Below are positions 44,793-54,556 of a stretch of 64,000 nt of DNA, piece by piece. Source of the DNA: Pseudopedobacter sp044361595 (GTDB lineage: Bacteria > Bacteroidota > Bacteroidia > Sphingobacteriales > Sphingobacteriaceae); contig JBIKIN010000013.1 in assembly GCA_044361595.1 (NCBI GenBank), positions 61,003 through 125,002 of the forward strand, read 5' to 3'. Position numbers and translations under genes: made by a program. Position 1 is the stretch's first letter, and every line of letters starts with the position of its first letter. The notes under the pieces are model-generated. The model saw only the letters and a list, made by a program, of their open reading frames with translations, was not told the DNA's origin and did no database searches.

Positions 44793-45854
44793 ATGATGGA
44801 TATGAAAATTTGTGGCATACAGCAAATTGGTATTGGATATAGCGATATAAAGTTATCATGGCGCTGGTACAGAAAATATTTTGGAATGGATGTCCCTGTA
44901 TTTGAAGACACTGCAGAGGCTTCTTTAATGAAACAATATACTGGAGATAAGGTACACTCACGCTATGCTATTTTAGCCATGAATATGCAAGGTGGTGGTG
45001 GTTTTGAGCTGTGGCAGTTTTTAGAACGAAACCCAGAAAAACCTCAAAACGAAATTAACTTAGGCGATTTTGGAATTGCGGTAGTTAAAATTAAGACAAG
45101 CAACATTCAAAAAACTTACAATCACTATCAAAAAGAATTACTTGATATTCAAGGAGAAATTACCAAATCTCCAGCTGGATATCTTCATTTTTACCTAAAA
45201 GATGCTTTTGGTAATTTATTTGAAATTGTTGAAAGTAACGATTGGTTTTCTGTAAACGATAGTCTTACTGGTGGTGTAACTGGAATTGTAATCGGTGTAA
45301 GCCAAATGGAAAAATCTCTAAAATTATATCAAGATGTGTTAGGTTTTGATCAATTAGTTTTTGATGAAACTAAACAATTTAAAGATTTATTTGAGTTAAA
45401 TGGAGGCAAAACCGAAATACGTAGGGTCATTTTAAGACAAAAAAATAAGCCTAGTGGTGGATTTAGCGCCTTATTGGGGAATGTAGAAATTGAATTGATA
45501 GAAAGGAAAGACCAAACTGGGGTTAAAATTTATAAAGACCGTTTTTGGGGTGATAGCGGATTTATACATATTTGTTTTGATGTGATACACATGAACAGCT
45601 TAAAAGAACGATGTGCCAAAGCAGGCTTTCCTTTTACTGTTGATAGTAAAGATAGTTTTGATATGGGTAAAGCGGCTGGTCATTTTTCTTACATAGAAGA
45701 CCCTGATGGCACTTTAATAGAATTTGTAGAGACCCACAAAGTACCTATTATGAAAAAATGGGGAATATTTTTAAATATGAAATCTAGAAATCCAGATAAA
45801 AACCTACCTAAATGGATGATTAAATTAATGGGATTAACTAGGGTTAAAGATTGA
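44793..45854 (+). CDS. two-domain VOC (glyoxalase/dioxygenase fold) protein
   Basis: A 353-residue protein with two vicinal-oxygen-chelate modules (about residues 3-125: QIGIGYSDIKLSWRWYRKYFGMD; and 155-310: VTGIVIGVSQMEKSLKLYQDVLGFDQ). The C-terminal half contains HICFDVIHM and SYIEDPDGTLIEFVETH, with His and Glu likely metal ligands. The reaction is unknown. It is coupled to the GT2 gene and overlaps the convergent PlsC-like gene by 11 bp. Confidence 0.8.
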   Translation: MMDMKICGIQQIGIGYSDIKLSWRWYRKYFGMDVPVFEDTAEASLMKQYTGDKVHSRYAILAMNMQGGGGFELWQFLERNPEKPQNEINLGDFGIAVVKIKTSNIQKTYNHYQKELLDIQGEITKSPAGYLHFYLKDAFGNLFEIVESNDWFSVNDSLTGGVTGIVIGVSQMEKSLKLYQDVLGFDQLVFDETKQFKDLFELNGGKTEIRRVILRQKNKPSGGFSALLGNVEIELIERKDQTGVKIYKDRFWGDSGFIHICFDVIHMNSLKERCAKAGFPFTVDSKDSFDMGKAAGHFSYIEDPDGTLIEFVETHKVPIMKKWGIFLNMKSRNPDKNLPKWMIKLMGLTRVKD

Positions 45855-47070
45855 GACTATTTTCAAGCACAGACCTTTGTTTTTTTAGATTCTCTAAATC
45901 TTGTGTTTTTATGAAAAGGTACTGTAGGAATAAATCTAATATGTTTTTAGTGTAAGCATAAACCAAAATTAGAGCCAATAACAAGAAAAATATGGTATAC
46001 TGCTTAGAGTCTAATATAGATGGAGCAAAAGCTAGTAAACAAATATAAATAGTGTAAATAATAGGACTTAAAACCAATTTTACAGAATTCTTAAATTGCA
46101 AATCTTTAACTTTAGTATTAACAATTTGGTGTACCACATAAGAAGGTAATACATTGATTAATTTACCTATGAAATAAAAAGGTAAAAGCGTAAAACAGAT
46201 AAACTTTTCTACGATTGCAAATTGTCTATTAACAGCTAAATCGTCAACACTAATTAACATTAATTCTTCAAAGTAATTCTTAGATAATACTGCCAATTTA
46301 TTAAATATATGAGGCTCTTTTAATTTTAAATGATCTAAAAAAGTGCTTGTATTTATTTGTGCTGATATATTTTCAAATGGAGATTTATTGTTTCTTACCA
46401 AAGTGAAAATTTGATTATAAAAAGCTACATCATTAGCATCGTTAATTTGAACCATATTTTGGGCTATAGCTTGCCTACTTTGAGCTAACAATTCTTTAGA
46501 AAAAGATAAAAAATCTGAGTTTTCTTGTTTTAAGGCCGCTACATTAATCAAATTGTTAAATACAATATGAACATCGGTATTGAGTGTTTTTAAACTGTTA
46601 TAATTAATACTGATTGGTAAAACGGCTAAATTTTCTACTTCGCTTTCAATAGCTAAATTTACAAAACCTGTCTTAAAAGTTCTCAATCGCTTTTCCACTA
46701 CACAATTACCTTCTGGAAATATTAAAATAGCACCGTTGCTTTTTAGGATTTGATCACATTGTGAAAATATTAAATCGTTGTTTTTAAGTGCCTCTCTCCC
46801 ATCTCTTATGCGATAGATTGGCATCATATTTATTTTACTTAAAAACCATCGCTTAAATTTAGAATTGAAAACATCGGCCCTAGCCAAAAAATGAAGTTTT
46901 CGCTTAAAAACTACGGCTAGTAAAATAGCATCTAAAAAAGAGTTACCATGATTAGCTATAATGATTAAAGGTAGCTTAATGTTAAGATACTCCCCAGTAT
47001 TCAGATTAATGCTCTTAAACCTCAGCTTTGCTACAATTCTAAATAGGTGATAAAACAGAAAGTAAGTCAT
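45844..47070 (-). CDS. PlsC-like lysophospholipid acyltransferase
   Basis: A 408-residue acyltransferase. The catalytic block is ANHGNSFLDAIL (39-50), an H-x5-D variant of the usual H-x4-D; FPEGNCVVEKRLRTFKTGFVNLA holds the conserved EG motif. Two hydrophobic segments near 335-385 anchor it to the inner membrane. It should acylate lysophosphatidate or related glycerophosphate acceptors, but substrate choice is unclear. Confidence 0.82.
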   Translation of the reverse strand: MTYFLFYHLFRIVAKLRFKSINLNTGEYLNIKLPLIIIANHGNSFLDAILLAVVFKRKLHFLARADVFNSKFKRWFLSKINMMPIYRIRDGREALKNNDLIFSQCDQILKSNGAILIFPEGNCVVEKRLRTFKTGFVNLAIESEVENLAVLPISINYNSLKTLNTDVHIVFNNLINVAALKQENSDFLSFSKELLAQSRQAIAQNMVQINDANDVAFYNQIFTLVRNNKSPFENISAQINTSTFLDHLKLKEPHIFNKLAVLSKNYFEELMLISVDDLAVNRQFAIVEKFICFTLLPFYFIGKLINVLPSYVVHQIVNTKVKDLQFKNSVKLVLSPIIYTIYICLLAFAPSILDSKQYTIFFLLLALILVYAYTKNILDLFLQYLFIKTQDLENLKKQRSVLENSLNL

Positions 47071-47240
47071 TAAAAAAATTGCTCTTAAAAAGCTAATTAG
47101 TTAAGAAAAGTTTGAGTAAATGGCTATAAATATTTCAGTAATGTAAAATCATAGCAATCAAATATATTAAAATTATTGGCTAGGATTAATAGAAAAATAA
47201 GCTAATACTTTAATGCAACACGATTAATTTAAAACAAAAA

Positions 47241-47267
47241 AGCCGATTTCAGATGGTAAAATCGGCT
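47241..47267 (-). terminator. terminator of the M28 peptidase gene
   Basis: Minus strand AGCCGATTT pairs with AAATCGGCT (9 bp) around a short loop, then TTTTTTG. It lies 25 bp downstream of the peptidase stop. Confidence 0.8.
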
Positions 47268-47291
47268 TTTTCTTTAATAAATCTATTTCAA

Positions 47292-48842
47292 TTAATCTAA
47301 ACCACCTCTTCTTGTAGGCGAACGCGTTGTAGGCCAAACAGAAGGTTCTCCTGTACGTGGATTAAGTGGTAAAACACTCTTTTCTCTTGATGTTGTTTGA
47401 GGATCTTCACTCGCCATGTAAGCTAAAATAGCAGCTAAAATGGTATTACTTTTTAAATCATCAAATACAATTTTATCGTAAGTATCTCTGTTTGTGTGCC
47501 AAGTATAATTTCCGTACGACCAGCTTAAAGAACTTAAAGAAAAAGCAGGCGCACCAGCAGCTACAAAAGATGCATAATCAGAACCGCCGCCACCTGGATT
47601 TCCAGGGAAAGTTGATTTAATTTCTTTTTTGTAGTCGAAAGGCACTTTGCTCAACCATCTACCTAAATAATCGTAAGCATTTAAAAATCCTTGTCCAGAT
47701 ATATCAACAACTCTACCAGTTCCATTATCTTGATTAAATAAAACCTGAATGTTTTTAACAATTTCTGGATGATCTTCTACAAAGGCTCTAGAACCATTTA
47801 ATCCTTGCTCTTCACTTCCCCAATGTCCTACTAAAATGGTACGCTTAGGGTTTGGATAATATTTTTTCAATAAACGCATCACCTCCATCATGGTTACCGT
47901 TCCGGTACCATTATCTGTTGCTCCGGTAGCACCATCCCAAGAATCAAAATGGGCAGATAACATCACGTATTCATCTGGTTTTTCTGTTCCCTTAATCTCA
48001 CCAATAGTATTAAATGTAGGTACAACTCCTAAATCTTTACTGGTAGCTACAATATTAAGTTTAGGTGTATTTCCACTTTCTGCCAAGCGATAAAGCATAC
48101 CGTAATCTTCTAATGCAATATCAACTGTAGGGATTTTTTTGGTTGAGGCACTAAAGATTTTGTTTACGCCAAATCCAGCCGACCAATAAGAAGAAATAAT
48201 TCCAGCGGCGCCAGCTTTCTCTAAGGCTGCATTTAAAGTGCGTGAATTATATCCAGTTTTGCTAATCCTACTTGCCCAAGCTCTAGTTTGTTCAGTACGT
48301 TCTTTCTTCATCTTTTCAAAAGATTCTTTGGTGGCAAACTGTTCCCAATTATCATCAGGACGACCAGTAGGTTGCAACATAGAAACCATTACAAACTTAC
48401 CTTTTACGCTAGGTAACCAAGCTTTAAATGCATTAGAATCGGCTAAATCAGGAACGATAACCACATCGGCAGTTACACCTTTAGCAGAAGTTGAAGGACT
48501 CCAAGCCAATTGAGTTCCTTCTAAAGAACGCACTCGAGGAGACATCATATCAATATGAGTAATCCCTCGCTCCCAGCCTTTCCACTCGCCCCATTTTTCG
48601 TTTCTAGCACTAATTCCCCAGTCTGTATATTTCTTTACAGCCCAATCATTAGCTTGCTTCATTTGGGGTGTACCTACTAAACGTGGCCCAATTAAATCAG
48701 TTAGCTCATGAGCCAATTTTGGCAACATAGAGTTTTCTGTTTCTTCTTTAATGATATTATCTATTACTTGATTTTTGGTTTGTGCAACCGCAATACCTTG
48801 TGCAAATAGAAAAGTAATGAGTAAGTAATTTTTAAATTTCAT
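47292..48842 (-). CDS. exported M28 family metallopeptidase
   Basis: A 516-residue secreted peptidase. Signal peptide MKFKNYLLITFLFAQGIAVAQ, a PA-like inserted segment (about 120-255), then the M28 zinc site: SAHFDSWDGATGATDNGTGTVTMMEV (H, D), VGHWGSEEQGLNGSRAF (EE) and FNQDNGTGR. HTNRDTYDKI supplies the final His. Likely an aminopeptidase or carboxypeptidase working outside the inner membrane. Confidence 0.9.
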   Translation of the reverse strand: MKFKNYLLITFLFAQGIAVAQTKNQVIDNIIKEETENSMLPKLAHELTDLIGPRLVGTPQMKQANDWAVKKYTDWGISARNEKWGEWKGWERGITHIDMMSPRVRSLEGTQLAWSPSTSAKGVTADVVIVPDLADSNAFKAWLPSVKGKFVMVSMLQPTGRPDDNWEQFATKESFEKMKKERTEQTRAWASRISKTGYNSRTLNAALEKAGAAGIISSYWSAGFGVNKIFSASTKKIPTVDIALEDYGMLYRLAESGNTPKLNIVATSKDLGVVPTFNTIGEIKGTEKPDEYVMLSAHFDSWDGATGATDNGTGTVTMMEVMRLLKKYYPNPKRTILVGHWGSEEQGLNGSRAFVEDHPEIVKNIQVLFNQDNGTGRVVDISGQGFLNAYDYLGRWLSKVPFDYKKEIKSTFPGNPGGGGSDYASFVAAGAPAFSLSSLSWSYGNYTWHTNRDTYDKIVFDDLKSNTILAAILAYMASEDPQTTSREKSVLPLNPRTGEPSVWPTTRSPTRRGGLD

Positions 48843-49001
48843 ATTTATTGGTTATTAATTTAAAAACCAATTTATAAAAAGTAAATTTAAAAAGTAAGAT
48901 AGCTTCATTTTGTATCAGATTTAATACGATATTGAAGATTAAAGCTGAAGGCTAAAAGCCGAAAGCTCAATGCAACTAATAAATTATTCAAACTAGAAAT
49001 T

Positions 49002-50444
49002 ATGAAAAGAGTTTTAGCTTATTTAGGTGTAATTTTAATTGTTTTAATAGCAATAATTTTGTTTAGAACATTCACTTTTAAAAGCAAACAAGTGAATGTT
49101 GAGCAGATGAGCTATTTAACTTTAAACGATTCTTGCGTTAGTCGTTTACAAGAAGCCATCAGATTTAAAACCATTTCTTTTGATGACCCAAATCTCTTAG
49201 ATACTGCTGCTTTTTCTGGCTTTCAAAATTTTTTAATACAAAGCTATCCTTTGGTTTTCTCTAAAATGGAAGTCGAAAAAGTAAATGAATTTAGTTTGCT
49301 TTTACGCTGGAAAGGAAAATCGGCGAAAGCCAAACCTATTATTTTAATGGCACACCAAGATGTGGTACCTGTAGAAGAGGCTACAGCAAAATTATGGTCG
49401 GTTAAGCCTTTTAGCGGTGATATAAAAGACGGCTTTATTTACGGACGTGGTGCAACCGATGATAAAGGAAGTTTAATTGCCATTTTAGAAAGCGCTGAAT
49501 TATTGTTGAAACAAGGTTTTGTGCCAGAAACAGATATTTATTTTGCTTTTGGACATGATGAAGAAATATTAGGATTAAAAGGTGCCAAAACTATTGCCAA
49601 ACTTTTTAAAGAAAGAAAAATTTCGCCAGCATTAGTATTAGACGAAGGCGGAATAATAACAGATTATAAAGTCCCAGGTTTAGACAAAAAAGCCGCATTG
49701 GTGGGTATATCGGAAAAAGGTTACCAAACTTTGGAACTGAAAATTAACATCAAAGGTGGACACTCCTCTATGCCCGAAGAAACAACTGCCATTGATGAAA
49801 TGGCGAAGGCAGTTGTAAAATTAAAAAAGCATCCTTTTGAGGCAGAAATTACGCCAATTGTAAAGGAATTCATATCTTACATTGGTCCAGAAATGCCTTT
49901 TGTAAGCAAAATGGCCATGGCAAACCAATGGTTATTTAATCCTATTATTCTGAGAAATTATAGCAAATCTGGCGGAGGAAACGCAACCATTAGAACAACA
50001 ACTGCTACTACAATTTTTAATGCTGGCATTAAAGAAAATATTATCCCTGGCGAGGCAAAAGCAACGATAAATTTTAGAACTCAGCCCGGTGTTTCAAGAG
50101 AAGATGTGATAGCACATGTTAGGAAAGTAATTGAGAACGATAGTATTCAAATCACAGCAATAGGTTTGGGAAGTGAACCTACGCAAATTGCTGATGTAAA
50201 TGACCCTACTTTTAAATACATTCAAAAAAGTATTGCTGCTTTAGAAAAAGACATTATAGTTTCCCCGTATTTAGTTTTAGGAGCTACTGATGCGAGAAAT
50301 TTTGGCGATTTAACTTCTCAGGTTTTTAGATTTATACCATTTACAGATTTAGAAGGTTTCCATGGGGTGAATGAGCGATTGGCCATAAAGGATTTTAAAA
50401 AAGGCATTAATTTTTATTATTATTTCTTGAAGGATTGGAAATAA
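49002..50444 (+). CDS. M20 family peptidase (PM20D1/carboxypeptidase S-like)
   Basis: A 480-residue M20 peptidase with one N-terminal membrane helix (4-22). Zinc residues sit in LMAHQDVVPVE, GRGATDDKGSL and HDEEILGLKGA; the dimerisation domain has INIKGGHSSMPEETTAIDEMAKAV. The pattern and membrane anchor resemble PM20D1/CPS1, which act on peptides or N-acyl amino acids. It is divergent from the M28 peptidase gene, hinting at a shared peptide-use role. Confidence 0.88.
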   Translation: MKRVLAYLGVILIVLIAIILFRTFTFKSKQVNVEQMSYLTLNDSCVSRLQEAIRFKTISFDDPNLLDTAAFSGFQNFLIQSYPLVFSKMEVEKVNEFSLLLRWKGKSAKAKPIILMAHQDVVPVEEATAKLWSVKPFSGDIKDGFIYGRGATDDKGSLIAILESAELLLKQGFVPETDIYFAFGHDEEILGLKGAKTIAKLFKERKISPALVLDEGGIITDYKVPGLDKKAALVGISEKGYQTLELKINIKGGHSSMPEETTAIDEMAKAVVKLKKHPFEAEITPIVKEFISYIGPEMPFVSKMAMANQWLFNPIILRNYSKSGGGNATIRTTTATTIFNAGIKENIIPGEAKATINFRTQPGVSREDVIAHVRKVIENDSIQITAIGLGSEPTQIADVNDPTFKYIQKSIAALEKDIIVSPYLVLGATDARNFGDLTSQVFRFIPFTDLEGFHGVNERLAIKDFKKGINFYYYFLKDWK

Positions 50445-50512
50445 AAAACCAATATTAAAGATCTACTTATCAATAAATTATAATAATTTTTAAAGAACTT
50501 AAAATTAAAAAA

Positions 50513-50892
50513 ATGAGATTATTTTCTACTTTAATGGGTAATGCCGGCGCAGTTAGCAAACAAGAACTATAAAAAAAATATGGTTTATTGTTAATTGAAG
50601 AATAGCTAATTGAATTAGGCTTTAAACTGATTCGAGATACCTTCATTTTCACTAATAAGCGTCTTATTTTTATTGATAAACAAGGTATTACTGGAAGTAA
50701 AACCGAATATAAATCTATTTCTTATAAAAGCGTATCGAGGTACAGTATTGAAACTGATGTCAATTTGAATTAGATGCCGAATTAAAAATTTGGATAAAAA
50801 GTGAGGCTAACCCAAGTATTGTTAAACAGTTTAACAAATTTGTTAATGTTTATGCTGTGCAAAAAGTATTGGCTTCTTATGTTTTAAAGTAA
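50513..50892 (+). pseudogene. decayed PH-domain (DUF1696/bPH-type) gene
   Basis: Starts ATGAGATTATTTTCTACT (MRLFSTLMGNAG) and shows the family core KLIRDTFIFTNKRLIFIDKQG and YKSISYKSVSRYSIET, but has TAA at 50570-50572, TAG at 50603-50605 and a frameshift near 50755-50765. The shifted frame continues FELDAELKIWI...KFVNVYAVQKVLASYVLK to TAA at 50890. This matches bacterial PH-domain proteins of about 125 residues. With three separate lesions it is a real pseudogene, not one error. Confidence 0.88.
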
Positions 50893-50937
50893 TGAGATAG
50901 TATTTAAAGGATTCATAAAAAAACTATTTTTATGAAT

Positions 50938-50951
50938 CCCTTAATTGAGGG
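50938..50951. promoter_or_regulatory. CCCT/AGGG palindrome upstream of the receiver gene
   Basis: ATCCCTTAATTGAGGGAT (50936-50953) is a near-perfect 18-bp palindrome, 85 bp before the receiver gene at 51036. Related palindromes occur at 54369 and 54485 before another receiver gene. Confidence 0.45.
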
Positions 50952-51035
50952 ATAAATTATAGCATTTGCAGTACTAATTTTGATTATTAAGATTATTAAA
51001 AATATCTAAATTTTAGTTATCGCTTAATTCGCCAA

Positions 51036-51515
51036 ATGAAAAATAAAAGTACTATTGCAATTATAGATGAAGATGTTTTATTTTCTGGAAATCTTAAACA
51101 TAAATTTAATAATGAAGGATTTAAAACTTATGTTTATAATAATTACGAAGGAATTAGTGAATCTTTAAAATCAATTAATCCGAGTTTGATAATTTGTAAT
51201 GTAAATCTTGCAGATGGAATAGGATATGATTCAATTAACGATTTAAGATCAAATAAATTTTATAATTTGACACCTATAATTGTTTTAACAAATATAAACT
51301 TGGATGATGAGCAAATTGACGAAATTTTACTTTTAGGTGTAAGTGGGCTATTTTTTAAACCATTAAAATTTGATAAATTTTTAAAATCTATAATTCAAAT
51401 TCTGAATAAACGAAAAAGTCACGAAGTAATAGAGTCAAGTTTAGAATTTATTTTTTATCCGTTTAAAATTTTTAGTAGTTTTATTTATTGGTTAATATTT
51501 AGGAAATCCTATTAA
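51036..51515 (+). CDS. pseudo-receiver domain protein with hydrophobic C-terminus
   Basis: A 159-residue receiver-like protein. The acidic pocket D11-E12-D13 and the conserved lysine K108 (FFKPLKF) are kept, but the phosphoacceptor position reads C-N55-V-N instead of C-D-x-x, so normal phosphorylation should fail. After the receiver, residues about 137-155 (FIFYPFKIFSSFIYWLIF) are hydrophobic and may bind the membrane. Its 3' end overlaps the convergent histidine kinase gene by 17 bp. Confidence 0.8.
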   Translation: MKNKSTIAIIDEDVLFSGNLKHKFNNEGFKTYVYNNYEGISESLKSINPSLIICNVNLADGIGYDSINDLRSNKFYNLTPIIVLTNINLDDEQIDEILLLGVSGLFFKPLKFDKFLKSIIQILNKRKSHEVIESSLEFIFYPFKIFSSFIYWLIFRKSY

Positions 51516-53919
51516 ATATTAAAGTGACTTTAGTTCCTGCATTTAACTTGCTTTCCACATAAATTTGACCATTGTTTCTATCTACAAACAATTTCACTAT
51601 AGACATTCCAAGTCCTGTTCCTTCAATGTTCTCAACAACTTTAGATCTATAAAAAGAATCAAATATATGAGGCAAGTCTTCTTCTGAGATACCAAAACCA
51701 AAATCTTCAACTTCGACAATGATTTGTTCTTGATTAGTTTTACTTCTAATAATAATGTTTAAATTGTTGTCAGAATATTTAACGGCATTACTAACTAGGT
51801 TATTAAATATTTGAGTCATTAACTTTACATCCAAAAATGCTAAACAGTTATTTTCTGTTAATTCTAGCTGGATATTTCCATTATTTATCTCTCTACTTTC
51901 TCTTTCGATAACATAATTGCACAAGAAGCTATTCAAATCAACTTTTTCTAATGTAACACCAATTCTATTTGCATCAATTTTGCCCATAGTTAATATTTCT
52001 GTCATTAAATCATTCATTCTGTCTACATCAACTAAAATATCATCTAATTTTTTATAAACTCGCGGGATAGAAATATTTTGGCGATCGTTGTTATCAAATA
52101 ATTTTTTAATAATTTCTATGCCTAAACGAATGGTGGATAAAGGTGTTCTAAACTCATGCGATGCCATAGTCACAAATCTAGACTTTAATTCATGTAGTTG
52201 TTTTTCTTTCTCCAAAGCATTTTTCAAATCATTTTCTGCTTCTTTTATAGACGTTATATCGATATTAAAGCCAGTCATAACTGGACCATAAGAGTCATGA
52301 TTGATAATCTTTCCTGCACCTAAAACCCATATAAAATGACCCTTTTTATGAATTAATCGATATTCTCGTCTAAATATTTCATCAACAGGCTTAACAAAAT
52401 AGCTAGCAATGTAATTTTGCATATCATTGATCATATAAGCTCTATCATCAGGATGGACAAAACTAAACCAGTTATTAAGTGATAAATCGGTAATTTCATT
52501 CACTTGATAGCCAATTAATCTTAAAAAGGTCTCGTGAAAAACTATTTCTCTTGAATTTAAATTAAATTGTGTCATTCCTAAATTAGCTGAGTTTAACGCT
52601 AATTCAAATTGGTCATTCATCAATTTAACTTTGTTTAATTCAGCTTTGATGGATGTAACATCTCTTGTCATACATGCTAAACCACCATCTTCAAAAGTTG
52701 TTAAAACAATATCCTGAAAAATTGGCTCGCCATTCTTCTTTTTACCTTTTGTTTCACCTTTCCATATGCCATTTGCCATAAGTTCAGGAAAATATTTGGT
52801 AGAAATTTTACTAACTTCATCATCATCATACAATATTGCCCATGGTTTGCCTATCATTTCTTCAACTTGATAACCGAATAATTTGGCATGGTGTGAATTA
52901 GAATAAGTATAATTACCTTCATTATTCAATAATGCAATTCCAACCGGTGAGTGTTCTAATGCCAAATATTGTTTAAACATTTCAAGCTCTTTATGTTTTA
53001 TTTCTGTAATATCTATACCGTAAACAATTACGTTTTGAAGTTCATTGTCTTCAAAAACAGGAGTCATCATGCGTAATTCTACATGGTTTTCTCCGTTTTT
53101 ATTGGTATAATGTTCTTCTATTGAACTGGCTTTTTTTGTACTTAAAACTGTCTTAAATAATTTACTTCTTTTTTCGGCAATACTAATCGGCTTATTTCTG
53201 TACTCACAATAATCAAAATCGTTTTTGCCAATTAACCATTCTCTTATGGTATTATCTTTTACTGCACTTTTACTTAAATAAATATAATTTTGTGATGCAT
53301 CTAAGACAGAAATATAGGCAGGAATTGCATTTAAAATAGACTCGTAGAAACCATTAGGATGCAATAGCAAGTCTTTATAATCAGAATAATTATTGTTCAA
53401 TTTATTGGCAACAAACTCGCCAAAATTATTAGAAAAGATTCTTAAAAAATTTACTTCAATAGATTCTAAATTAAATGGAGCATGAGTACTAAAAATGAAG
53501 AAGCCTGTAAAATCATTAGCATTCTTTACTGGCATACATAAATGATTATTCAATAATTTAAAAAACAAATTGCTTGAGTTTACAAACTCAAAATCAATGT
53601 CATCAATATTAAAATAATCTAAAGTGTTAAATTTTTGTATAAATTTTCTACCTAAAATAATGAAATCCTCTTCTTGAATTTCAATAATATCAATAAAGCT
53701 ATCCTCATACCAGCAAGCAACTAAATTACAATGGCTAGGATCTTCTAAATTTTTAAAACTAAAAACATTTATATAGGGTATGTTAAGGCTCTTTCCTAAC
53801 AAAGCTAGTAGTTCGCTATTTATTAATTTAAATTCATCAATTTCTAGTTTTCTAATCAAATTGTTTACTTTGTCTAACAATTGGAGTATATCCAAATCTT
53901 TTGAGTGATATTTATTCAT
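51499..53919 (-). CDS. multi-PAS sensor histidine kinase
   Basis: An 806-residue soluble kinase with no membrane helix. The N-terminus (about 1-185) looks GAF-like; three PAS/PAC modules follow (about 190-310, 312-430, 435-565), each with PAC-like ends such as VYGIDITEIKHKE and GFNIDITSIKEAE. HisKA has H588 in MASHEFRTPLS; HATPase has NNLVSNAVKY, EDFGFGIS and GTGLGMSIVKLFV. It is divergent from the receiver gene at 53963, its likely partner (inference). Confidence 0.93.
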   Translation of the reverse strand: MNKYHSKDLDILQLLDKVNNLIRKLEIDEFKLINSELLALLGKSLNIPYINVFSFKNLEDPSHCNLVACWYEDSFIDIIEIQEEDFIILGRKFIQKFNTLDYFNIDDIDFEFVNSSNLFFKLLNNHLCMPVKNANDFTGFFIFSTHAPFNLESIEVNFLRIFSNNFGEFVANKLNNNYSDYKDLLLHPNGFYESILNAIPAYISVLDASQNYIYLSKSAVKDNTIREWLIGKNDFDYCEYRNKPISIAEKRSKLFKTVLSTKKASSIEEHYTNKNGENHVELRMMTPVFEDNELQNVIVYGIDITEIKHKELEMFKQYLALEHSPVGIALLNNEGNYTYSNSHHAKLFGYQVEEMIGKPWAILYDDDEVSKISTKYFPELMANGIWKGETKGKKKNGEPIFQDIVLTTFEDGGLACMTRDVTSIKAELNKVKLMNDQFELALNSANLGMTQFNLNSREIVFHETFLRLIGYQVNEITDLSLNNWFSFVHPDDRAYMINDMQNYIASYFVKPVDEIFRREYRLIHKKGHFIWVLGAGKIINHDSYGPVMTGFNIDITSIKEAENDLKNALEKEKQLHELKSRFVTMASHEFRTPLSTIRLGIEIIKKLFDNNDRQNISIPRVYKKLDDILVDVDRMNDLMTEILTMGKIDANRIGVTLEKVDLNSFLCNYVIERESREINNGNIQLELTENNCLAFLDVKLMTQIFNNLVSNAVKYSDNNLNIIIRSKTNQEQIIVEVEDFGFGISEEDLPHIFDSFYRSKVVENIEGTGLGMSIVKLFVDRNNGQIYVESKLNAGTKVTLIFNRIS

Positions 53920-53962
53920 AACAATTTAAAAACTTTTATTTGTAGAACTACATAACAATATA

Positions 53963-54337
53963 ATGGCTCATATTTTACTAATAGAAGATGAATTTAGGCT
54001 TAGAGAAAATATTTCTGAGCTTTTAGAATTATTTGAACACCACGTTGTTACTGCAGAAAACGGACTAATAGGCTTAGAACAAATAAAAGTTTCTAAACCA
54101 GACATTATAGTTTGTGATGTTATGATGCCCGTTTTAAATGGAATTGAATTTATAAAACAACTTAACTTGTTGTACGAAATAAGATCTATTCCTTTAATTT
54201 TCATTTCTGCTAAAGTTAATCCAAAAGATATAAGTGAAGGTTTATCGTTAGGGGCTGTAGATTATATTAAAAAACCATTTACAATTCACGAATTAACCGA
54301 AAAAATAAATCAAATCCTTAATTCTTCTCCTTCTTGA
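53963..54337 (+). CDS. single-domain response regulator
   Basis: A 124-residue receiver without an output domain. E8-D9 and the phosphoacceptor D52 (VCDVMMPVLNG) are present, with S82 and K104 (IKKPF) completing the site. It is divergent from the PAS histidine kinase, 43 bp apart, and probably takes its phosphate. As a CheY-like protein it must act by protein contact. Confidence 0.92.
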   Translation: MAHILLIEDEFRLRENISELLELFEHHVVTAENGLIGLEQIKVSKPDIIVCDVMMPVLNGIEFIKQLNLLYEIRSIPLIFISAKVNPKDISEGLSLGAVDYIKKPFTIHELTEKINQILNSSPS

Positions 54338-54368
54338 CAAAACTAAAAGTTTAGGGGCTCCATTATAT

Positions 54369-54382
54369 CCCTATTTTAAGGG
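54369..54382. promoter_or_regulatory. CCCT/AGGG palindrome, distal copy
   Basis: CCCTATTTTAAGGG lies between the two receiver genes, 174 bp before the second. It matches the palindromes at 50938 and 54485 in arms and spacing. Confidence 0.4.
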
Positions 54383-54484
54383 GTAATTTTTCTAAAAAAA
54401 AAACATCAATTTAAATTTTATAAAGGGTCCAACGTCAACCTAAAGGGTTATTTCATTTTCTCGAAACATTTAACTCCAAATACT

Positions 54485-54497
54485 CCCTAAATAAGGG
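54485..54497. promoter_or_regulatory. CCCT/AGGG palindrome, proximal copy
   Basis: TCCCTAAATAAGGGA (54484-54498) is an almost perfect palindrome 59 bp before the receiver gene at 54557. Position and resemblance suggest a regulator binding site. Confidence 0.45.
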
Positions 54498-54556
54498 ATA
54501 AATACATTTATTGCTTTAATTTACTTTGTAATAGTTTAATTAACCTATAAACATAA

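Noticed and set aside
50470..50652. Minus-strand 60-codon frame
   Set aside because: It lies antisense to the PH-domain pseudogene and has no recognisable features.
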